Source of the DNA: Nitromaritima sp964584125
GTDB lineage: Bacteria; Nitrospinota; Nitrospinia; Nitrospinales; VA-1
Assembly (NCBI GenBank): GCA_964584125.1
Contig: CAZOYP010000057.1
Span: 1 to 16,493 of the forward strand
Direction of reading: 5' to 3'
Length of the DNA stretch: 16,493 bases
Of this stretch, positions 1 to 6,389 are shown piece after piece; position 1 is the first letter of the stretch; each line of letters begins with the position of its first letter. Made by a program: the position numbers and the translations under genes. The notes under the pieces are model-generated. The model made no database searches. It had not been told where the DNA came from and was given only the letters and a program-made list of their open reading frames with translations.

Positions 1-949
1 GAATGGGATAAGGCGAAAGATAAAGATCCATGGGTAAGCCATCAAAAGTTGGCGGGGGCATTTCTTCGAAGCGTAGCTCAACTCTTTCTTCATTTAACTC
101 AATTTTCCCATCTTCATAAAAAAGTAGATTAGGGACCTCTTTGAGCGAGGAGCCATTTTTAAGTGTTGTTAATAAGCGGTGTAAAGGTTCCTCTCCTTCG
201 AATGTGACTATGCTGTGGCAGAATTCTTCGAAAAATTTGGGTTGGTCTGTAAGTTGATTGGCGTTAACACTAAAAATTGGGCCACCAAGCGTGATATGTA
301 GATGGGGGTATTTTTCCTTGAGCAATCGAGCCAAGGTCAATCCAGGTAGAATTTGAGAAATTCCAACTATAGAAATCCCGACTAGATTATAGTTTTGCCA
401 TGATTCAGAAGCAAGTAATACATTCTCGTAAAGGTTAATAAAGGGGTTAACATCTTTATTAATAGAGAACTCGGCGGCGCGTTGGGTTGATTCTTCTCCA
501 CGGGTCCCACTTTCAAAGGTAGATAGTGTGAAGATGGAAGGGGAATATGCATCGGACACAAGCTTCAAAGCTGATTTGATTATTACGTCTGCTTGCGTGT
601 ATGTATTAAAATCAAAAAAACGCTCAGGTGTTCTCATGACCTCTTTTGCGTCATTTACTCCCGATATAATAGTGGGAGCAAACTTCACCCCTGTAGATAA
701 AACGTCCATCAGAGATTTTTCCTTGAACGAGAATGATTTTTTCTCTTTAAGGACAAGAAGGCGATTTTCCATTTTTGAGACTATTTTTTCAAGAAAAGCA
801 GGGGACAAAAAGTGATCGTAGGATTCGATATTAAAATCCCTTTGTGTCACATCCCAGTTTTTTCCCCTGAGATAGGCGCACAGATAGGCTGTACTTAGAT
901 AAGGCTGAGTGGGGTACCACTGAGCTGGGAAAACAAGTAATGATTTCAT
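1..949 (-). CDS. Cobalamin-binding radical SAM protein, N-terminal 316 residues (cut by window edge)
   Basis: Read on the minus strand from ATG at 949, the frame stays open for 316 codons and runs off the left edge, so the C-terminal part is missing. The N-terminus (MKSLLVFPAQWYPTQPYLS) and a Rossmann-type segment at about residues 188-228, with LVGISIVGISQILPGL and then ITLGGP, look like the B12-binding half of radical SAM enzymes. EGEEP at 251-255 and NLLFYEDGKI at 274-283 are also typical of that layout. The CxxxCxxC motif for the [4Fe-4S] cluster would be expected just past residue 316, so it cannot be seen. I see no DxHxxG motif, which means any cobalamin would not be bound through that histidine. 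Substrate is unknown; the family includes methyltransferases and ring-forming enzymes. It is divergent from the NHL gene, with 286 bases between them. Confidence 0.82.
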   Translation of the reverse strand, partial: MKSLLVFPAQWYPTQPYLSTAYLCAYLRGKNWDVTQRDFNIESYDHFLSPAFLEKIVSKMENRLLVLKEKKSFSFKEKSLMDVLSTGVKFAPTIISGVNDAKEVMRTPERFFDFNTYTQADVIIKSALKLVSDAYSPSIFTLSTFESGTRGEESTQRAAEFSINKDVNPFINLYENVLLASESWQNYNLVGISIVGISQILPGLTLARLLKEKYPHLHITLGGPIFSVNANQLTDQPKFFEEFCHSIVTFEGEEPLHRLLTTLKNGSSLKEVPNLLFYEDGKIELNEERVELRFEEMPPPTFDGLPMDLYLSPYPI

Positions 950-1079
950 TATACATATGGTATCACCACCATTCGTTCGCTTCAATCCAAATAGGTAATT
1001 GTAAAAAATCAAAAATTTTTATAAAAAAGGGTAGATTTTTAGGGTAAAAATAAGTTCAAAAGATGGGGAGAAAATCCAT

Positions 1080-1107
1080 TTGACATCAAATTCACTCAAA
1101 GTATAAT
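1080..1107 (+). promoter_or_regulatory. Consensus sigma-70-type promoter for the NHL-repeat gene
   Basis: TTGACA at 1080-1085 and TATAAT at 1102-1107 match both consensus hexamers exactly, with a 16-bp spacer. Transcription would start near 1114, giving a leader of about 120 nt before the ATG at 1236. No other site in the window matches both hexamers this well. Seen directly in the sequence; activity is inferred. Confidence 0.75.
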
Positions 1108-1150
1108 CAAAGACTTACATTCAAAAACATAGAAATCCATTACGTTTTCT

Positions 1151-1196
1151 GGTAACCCTTGGGTTTTGATCAGGTTTTTAGGTTATGGGTACCTAA
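1151..1196 (+). other. Inverted repeats in the leader of the NHL gene
   Basis: Within the predicted leader, TTAGGT (1178-1183) and ACCTAA (1191-1196) form a perfect 6-bp inverted repeat with a 7-base loop. Just upstream, AACCC (1154-1158) and GGGTT (1161-1165) form a second one. GGTAACCC (1151-1158) can instead pair with GGGTACC (1187-1193) with one bulge, so two alternative folds are possible. No known riboswitch class is recognised. The stretch could be an operator, an RNA structure or chance. Confidence 0.35.
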
Positions 1197-1235
1197 TGAA
1201 TACATGCTTTCAGTCTGATAATTTAGAGGTGTTTC

Positions 1236-3416
1236 ATGCTAGTTAGTAAAATTATGAAGGTCAATTTAGTTTTATTTTCGGTATTTCTATCACTTTTTGT
1301 AATACCAGTTGATGCGAAAACTGGTTCGGGTAAAGCGACAGAAACAGAAATTTCTCTGGTTGACGGCATTACGCTGGATAAAAAGGGGAATATCTATATC
1401 GCAATGCGTGAGCATAATATAATTAGTCGAATTGACACCAAGGGTATGATGTCTCGCTATGTGGGTTCAGGTGGATCTGGTTTTTCAGGCGATGGAGGAC
1501 CTGCTATTAAAGCCACTTTAAAGACTCCGGCGGGTTTAGCTTTTGATCTGGAAGGGAACCTTTATATTGCCGATCGTGAAAACCACAGAGTGCGTAAAGT
1601 AGATAAGAGGGGTAACATTTCTACTTTTGCCGGGATTGGTAAGGCAGGTTTTTCAGGCGATGGTGGCCCAGCAGTAAAGGCAAGCCTAAACTTACCCTCT
1701 GGGGTAGTAGCTGATAAAGGAGGGAACTTATATATATCCGATCGTTCTAATGACCGTATTCGGGTTGTGGACAAAAAAGGAGTTATTAGAACATATGCCG
1801 GTAGCGGTGTTGCGGGTTTTCAGGGTGACGCCGGTCCAGCACTTCAGGCTCAGTTAGACAAACCTTTTGGTATAACCCTTGATAAAATTGGAAATTTATA
1901 TATTGCTGACCGTAATAACAATCGCGTTAGGAAAGTATCGCTTGAAGGCATTATTACTACCGTAGCTGGAGATGGGGGTTTTTTCTTTATGGGGGATAAT
2001 GGCCCTGCTTACCGAGCTAGTGTTGCAGCGCCAACCGGAGTGTCTGTTGATAGCAAGGGAAATCTTTACATAGCCGACCGAAATAACAACCGCATTCGCG
2101 TAGTAGATAAACTGGGAATGATACGAACTGTAGTGGGTACAGGGCAGCAAGATTATAACGGCGACTCAGAAGCTGCTAGGGAGACTAACCTGTACCTTCC
2201 TTTTGCTCTTACGGTTGATTCAAGTGATAAGCTTCTAGTTGTTGACCGCTCACATTATCGTATTCGACTTATTGATCCTAAAGACGGTCAGGTGGAAACT
2301 GTTGCTGGTAATGGCGTAAAACTTTTCGCCGGCGATGGTGGTCCTGCTACTGGTGCGACACTGAGTTTCCCGCATGGTATGAGCGTAGACAAAAATGACA
2401 ACCTGATTTTTTCTGATAAAGGGCATTTTCGAATCCGTAGAATAACTCCGGAGGGGATCATTAATACTGTTGGAGGGAATGGGATAAGGGGAAATGTTGG
2501 AGATAATATTCCCGCTCTTGAGGCTAATTTTTACAATGTTACAACTATTGCTCAAAATCCCAAAGGTGAAATGTATATGTCTAGTCCTAGCGGTTTTGTT
2601 AGCCTTATTAGAAGGCTTGATGCGAAGGGATTCGTTCATGACTTTATAGACACTGCTAACCCAAAGTATCTTGAATCAATCAAAAAATCAAAATACAAGG
2701 GTTTAGTTCAGACAGGGGCAGTTGCAACTATCACTCAGTTTTCAGATATTGTGTTTGACCCTAAGGGCAATTTATTTGTTAGCGATCGCTTGAATCACCA
2801 GATTAGGAAAATTGATACAGATGGGAATATTTCTACAATTGCCGGGACAGGAGATTCTGATCATGATGGCGATGGTGGGCCTGCACTTGATGCAACTTTC
2901 CGTGACCCGAATGCTTTGGCATCAGATAAGGATGGCAATATTTATGTTGCAGACACCGCAAATAATTTGATCCGAAAAATTGATACGAACGGTATGGTTA
3001 CAACTTTTGCTGGTAATGGGGAGCATACGGATTCAGGTGATGGAGGTCCAGCTTTGAAGGCAGGCATTCGATCTATGGATGATATAGAATTTAGCCCTCA
3101 AGGCGAGTTGCATATTTTGGGAACTAACACGCACAAGGTTAGAAAAATCACTAAGGACGGGAAAATAATGACTGTTGCTGGGAAGGGATATGCAGGATTT
3201 TTTGGGGATGGTGGGCCGGCTACAAAAGCAATGTTGAAAAATCCTGCTGCGATAAGTTTTGATTCGAAGGGTAACTTGTACATTGCAGATATGGGTAGTA
3301 ACCGCATTCGCAAGGTGGACACCCAGGGAGTTATTACAACATTTGCCGGCACGGGTTCTTTTGGTTGGGGGCGTACAGGGGAGACAGTTGAAATTTACTT
3401 ACAGAACTTTCCATAA
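1236..3416 (+). CDS. Secreted NHL-repeat beta-propeller protein with twelve 56-residue repeats
   Basis: The 726-residue product starts with a Sec signal peptide (hydrophobic 9-23, probable cleavage after VDA27), so it acts outside the cytoplasm. The rest is twelve NHL-type repeats, each with a core like GNLYIADRNNNRVRKV. Cores begin at residues 51, 107, 163, 219, 275, 331, 388, 444, 511, 567, 623 and 679. Most repeats also carry a GDGGPA-type loop (85, 141, 197, 253, 366, 545, 601, 657), degenerate at 309 and 422 and absent between 444 and 511. Twelve blades suggest two six-bladed propellers, but this is inferred. NHL propellers usually serve as binding scaffolds or lactonase-like enzymes, and no catalytic residues are evident. 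AGAGGT at 1225-1230 supports the ATG at 1236; a second Met at codon 7 is less well placed. NHL proteins have been noted beside extracellular multihaem cytochromes in Geobacter, as here. Confidence 0.93.
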   Translation: MLVSKIMKVNLVLFSVFLSLFVIPVDAKTGSGKATETEISLVDGITLDKKGNIYIAMREHNIISRIDTKGMMSRYVGSGGSGFSGDGGPAIKATLKTPAGLAFDLEGNLYIADRENHRVRKVDKRGNISTFAGIGKAGFSGDGGPAVKASLNLPSGVVADKGGNLYISDRSNDRIRVVDKKGVIRTYAGSGVAGFQGDAGPALQAQLDKPFGITLDKIGNLYIADRNNNRVRKVSLEGIITTVAGDGGFFFMGDNGPAYRASVAAPTGVSVDSKGNLYIADRNNNRIRVVDKLGMIRTVVGTGQQDYNGDSEAARETNLYLPFALTVDSSDKLLVVDRSHYRIRLIDPKDGQVETVAGNGVKLFAGDGGPATGATLSFPHGMSVDKNDNLIFSDKGHFRIRRITPEGIINTVGGNGIRGNVGDNIPALEANFYNVTTIAQNPKGEMYMSSPSGFVSLIRRLDAKGFVHDFIDTANPKYLESIKKSKYKGLVQTGAVATITQFSDIVFDPKGNLFVSDRLNHQIRKIDTDGNISTIAGTGDSDHDGDGGPALDATFRDPNALASDKDGNIYVADTANNLIRKIDTNGMVTTFAGNGEHTDSGDGGPALKAGIRSMDDIEFSPQGELHILGTNTHKVRKITKDGKIMTVAGKGYAGFFGDGGPATKAMLKNPAAISFDSKGNLYIADMGSNRIRKVDTQGVITTFAGTGSFGWGRTGETVEIYLQNFP

Positions 3417-3486
3417 AACTCAAAAAAAACTTTAAAAGTTATATTTTAGACTAAATTTTTAATCCAAATCTTTTGGAGAACAGTAT

Positions 3487-3999
3487 ATGTTTAGATTGGT
3501 TTTTATATTAATTTTTACAACTTGGATGATATCAGGATTCAACACCACATCACCCGCTTTGGCGGCTGATGCTGATGAATTTTCTGAGGTTCTTAAAAAA
3601 ATAGACAAATTAGTATGTACCAATCCAGAGAAAATAGGTCAGTATTATAGTTCCGAGTTGGTTATTATGATTGACGATAAACGTGCTTTACTTGAAAACC
3701 GTATTAAGGATTATCGGCAAATGATGTCCGAATTACTTAAAATGAAGTGTAAGATTAAGCGTAAGGTTCTTGCTAGTAAGAGCGGAAAAAAGGTAGGCTA
3801 TATATTAGCAGACGAACAAATCAGTGTGACTGCAGACAATGTGCATATAGATGAGCGTCAGCATAGCGTTTGTAGCTATATGTTTTCTAAGGAAAAAGAT
3901 GGCTGGAAGGTGAGTTTGGAGCATTGCTCGAGTTTGCCGGATTATTCCATTCGACCTGGTGAGGACGCCCTTTATTATTTCCACAACCCAGTTTATTAA
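3487..3999 (+). CDS. Small secreted protein, possibly NTF2-like, function unknown
   Basis: The product has 170 residues with a clear signal peptide (hydrophobic 4-18, cleavage probably after ALA26). GGAGAA at 3475-3480 supports the ATG. An N-terminal helical part is followed by alternating strands, ending in DGWKVSLEHCS (138-148). That ending resembles the last strands of SnoaL/DUF4440 NTF2-like domains, where a tryptophan and a histidine recur. The mature protein has four cysteines (44, 88, 129, 147), which could form two disulfides in the periplasm; there is no CxxCH, so it is not a cytochrome. It lies 70 bases after the NHL gene with no strong terminator between, so the two may share a transcript. 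The fold assignment is a weak inference from the C-terminus. Confidence 0.8.
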   Translation: MFRLVFILIFTTWMISGFNTTSPALAADADEFSEVLKKIDKLVCTNPEKIGQYYSSELVIMIDDKRALLENRIKDYRQMMSELLKMKCKIKRKVLASKSGKKVGYILADEQISVTADNVHIDERQHSVCSYMFSKEKDGWKVSLEHCSSLPDYSIRPGEDALYYFHNPVY

Positions 4000-4127
4000 A
4001 TCGCTTAGGTTGTAATTATAGTGAGTTTTATTTGCTTGTCCCGATTAAGAAAAAAATAGTTGTTAGATATGTTGAGTATCCCTTCCTTTGGCGTAATGCC
4101 CAGATCATGCTAAAGTTTTTTTTATGA

Positions 4128-4157
4128 TTGATTCAGTCCTCTTGATTTTTTTAATTT
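4128..4157 (+). promoter_or_regulatory. Possible promoter of the cytochrome operon
   Basis: TTGATT (4128-4133) and TAATTT (4152-4157) are spaced by 18 bp in a T-rich stretch. The hexamers match consensus at five and four positions. The predicted start, near 4164, would fall at the first base of the inverted repeat ahead of the dodecahaem gene. It is the best candidate I found in 4000-4208, but AT-rich DNA gives many such matches. Confidence 0.3.
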
Positions 4158-4163
4158 AAAGCT

Positions 4164-4196
4164 AACTCAAATAATGCGAATTCTTTTATCTGAGTT
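4164..4196 (+). promoter_or_regulatory. Inverted repeat just upstream of the cytochrome operon
   Basis: AACTCAAATAA (4164-4174) and TTATCTGAGTT (4186-4196) pair at 10 of 11 positions around an 11-base loop that contains GAATTC. A run of seven T follows at 4199-4205, and the ATG of the dodecahaem gene is at 4209. The arrangement resembles a weak attenuator or intrinsic terminator, or an operator. It occupies the place where a ribosome-binding site would normally be, and no Shine-Dalgarno sequence is visible. Confidence 0.45.
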
Positions 4197-4208
4197 CATT
4201 TTTTTCTT

Positions 4209-6389
4209 ATGAATAGGATCCTGTATAAATGGATTATATTATTGATTATATTTACTTCCTCGTTGTCATTGAGCTTTGCTCAATCTGAAAAGCAAAATCA
4301 AACTCAAGCATTCCAGCATGTTTTGACAGAGGAGAAAACCTTGCCTTCTACCGAATTACATTTATTAGAAATACCTGATGAGTTGGATGAGATATCAGTA
4401 ACAGGGGTTTTGCCTGATTATCCCTGGGTTCGTGTTTCAGGGTATCGTGGATATTTGAGAGAAAAATGCGTGTTCTGTCATGGGGGGATTTCGCAAATTG
4501 GGAAGTCGCATCCGCTGAGTTTTGGTTGCACGGTTTGTCATGGTGGAAACGGTGATTCTGATGTCAAAGAGTTAGCTCATTCAACACTTATTTATGATCC
4601 AGAAGCTAAGACGGGAAAGCGAAACCCCTCAAGCTTTAGTGTGGTTGATAAAACTTGTGGCCAAGCCTATTGTCACTCTGGGCATTCACAAAAAGATCGT
4701 AACCATATAGAAAGAGTCAAAAAATCCATGATGGGTACTCTTGCCGGGATGATTTCTGGTTTGCGCTATCAATGGGGTGCGCAAGGAAATCGAGGATCAA
4801 AATACGGGGTGCACGCAATACAAGATAAGGATGGTGAATCACCTTCGAGTGAAGGCGCATTATTAGAGTTGGGCGAGTTACCACTTTTTAGTCATGGAGA
4901 AAGGAAGTCTGTTATCGAAGACCACCATGTATCTCAACATATTGGAGACCGTATACTCAAAGATAAATGCTTCCAATGCCATATAGATTCCCCAGGTGAA
5001 CCGGGAAGCTTTCGTTCTCAAGGTTGTGCTGCTTGTCATTTTACTTATGCAAAGGATGGGTTGTATAAGGGGGAGGATTTCACCATTTCCAAAACAGAGC
5101 CGGGGCACCCTCAAAAGCATAGAATGACAACTCTTACACCTGATTTGATTTGCAGGCAATGCCACCAAGGCTTTCAGGAGCCGAGACCTGGTATTTCAAT
5201 TCAAAATAACTTTAGAGACGGGAATGTGACAAAAAAATCGATTAATTATTTTCCAGGTTCTGGAAAAATCAGGCAGGATATTCACTCTAAAGCAGGACTA
5301 GAGTGCATTGATTGCCACACTCAATTTGATATCATGGGTGATGGCAATATTTATTCTAAACAACACCAAGCGGTCGAAATTAAATGCGAAAGCTGTCACG
5401 GTGATGCTGATACTCGTCCACTAATTGCACAGATAAAAGACCCTATCGATCGAGTAATCCGTCTTGCTCGCTCTTATACAGGCTGGAGCAATTCAATCGG
5501 AGATTGGATGGTTATTTCCTCACGTAATAGAAAACTGTCGAACGTAAAAGTTAAACAAGGCAGAATCGTTACCTTGGGGAAACGTACTGGCAATGTCTAC
5601 CAAACCCCATTGACCATAGATGCTCTTGAGAGCCACGGGATACCAGGTCATAAAAATAAGCTTGAGTGTACTTCTTGCCACTCTCAGTGGGTTCCAAACT
5701 GTAAAGGTTGTCATTCGACCTTTATGTCTGGGCAGGTAGATATGAATAAGTCGTTGACGTCTGATTTTAATAAAAGATTTGATGTCGAGTCTCCTTCACT
5801 TATGTTAGGCCCTCGTGGGAAAGTAGTTCCAATGTTCACCCCAGAAAGGCGTTTGTTGAATATATTTGACGAGCAAGAAAAATTTATCCCGATCATGAGA
5901 GACAATGGAGATACTACAGGCATTTACCGAGAATGGTTATTTACGAATCCCCATGGATATCCAGGGGGACGTTTAGCTTATGCAATAAACCCTCATTCGA
6001 CAGGTAAAAAAGTTCGATCATGTGCATCATGTCACATGTCTTCTAGTGCTCTGGGGTTAGGTGATGGAGATATTCATATAGGGCTCAATTCATCTGGCAA
6101 GGACGATACTGTTTTGCCATTAAATAGAACAGATATATTATCAGGTCGCTCACAACTCGCACCTAAAGCAAGGTTAACTATGCGTGGAGAACCTCTGGCA
6201 GGTATTAGTCAATCTAGTGCTAGGCTTTTTAGCCAGGGGGAAATTAATCGGATCTTTAAAGTGGGCAATTGTCTTCCATGCCATGATCAATATGACGATC
6301 CAATTTATAAAGATATGAAAAAAAGCTATTTATTTGAAAAAACTATGAGCCATCGAAATTTAAGAAAACGTATTTTAGATCAAAAATGA
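4209..6389 (+). CDS. Exported dodecahaem c-type cytochrome
   Basis: The product has 726 residues, with a signal peptide (hydrophobic 8-23) probably cut after SFA24, and no other membrane segment. Eleven CxxCH motifs start at residues 87, 107, 254, 273, 315, 366, 393, 487, 498, 605 and 688. A twelfth site at 150-156 is CGQAYCH (CX4CH), a spacing known from some cytochrome c3-type proteins. Many additional histidines allow bis-His ligation. A haem-free segment at about 400-480 looks strand-rich. The layout is colinear with the downstream decahaem protein, for example CIDCH followed about 25 residues later by C-E-S/D-CH, and CAACH after a PG-rich loop, so the two are paralogues. It probably moves electrons in the periplasm or at the outer membrane; no catalytic haem signature was recognised. 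The ATG lacks a Shine-Dalgarno sequence, but the signal peptide fixes the start well. Confidence 0.95.
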   Translation: MNRILYKWIILLIIFTSSLSLSFAQSEKQNQTQAFQHVLTEEKTLPSTELHLLEIPDELDEISVTGVLPDYPWVRVSGYRGYLREKCVFCHGGISQIGKSHPLSFGCTVCHGGNGDSDVKELAHSTLIYDPEAKTGKRNPSSFSVVDKTCGQAYCHSGHSQKDRNHIERVKKSMMGTLAGMISGLRYQWGAQGNRGSKYGVHAIQDKDGESPSSEGALLELGELPLFSHGERKSVIEDHHVSQHIGDRILKDKCFQCHIDSPGEPGSFRSQGCAACHFTYAKDGLYKGEDFTISKTEPGHPQKHRMTTLTPDLICRQCHQGFQEPRPGISIQNNFRDGNVTKKSINYFPGSGKIRQDIHSKAGLECIDCHTQFDIMGDGNIYSKQHQAVEIKCESCHGDADTRPLIAQIKDPIDRVIRLARSYTGWSNSIGDWMVISSRNRKLSNVKVKQGRIVTLGKRTGNVYQTPLTIDALESHGIPGHKNKLECTSCHSQWVPNCKGCHSTFMSGQVDMNKSLTSDFNKRFDVESPSLMLGPRGKVVPMFTPERRLLNIFDEQEKFIPIMRDNGDTTGIYREWLFTNPHGYPGGRLAYAINPHSTGKKVRSCASCHMSSSALGLGDGDIHIGLNSSGKDDTVLPLNRTDILSGRSQLAPKARLTMRGEPLAGISQSSARLFSQGEINRIFKVGNCLPCHDQYDDPIYKDMKKSYLFEKTMSHRNLRKRILDQK

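Noticed and set aside
528..815. Plus-strand 95-codon open frame
   Set aside because: It lies opposite the radical SAM gene, whose minus-strand frame is open through the whole region and matches a protein family. The plus-strand product resembles nothing.
1380..3340. Direct DNA repeats that could suggest a CRISPR or tandem array
   Set aside because: The similarity comes from protein-level NHL repeats every 168 bases; the DNA copies are diverged and there are no spacers.
1562..3352. Minus-strand open frames across the NHL gene
   Set aside because: They are shadows of the repeated coding pattern on the plus strand, without ribosome-binding sites or recognisable products.
3428..3440. AACTT/AAGTT hairpin after the NHL gene as a terminator
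   Set aside because: Only a five-base AT-rich stem with a three-base loop and no proper T-run; too weak to call.
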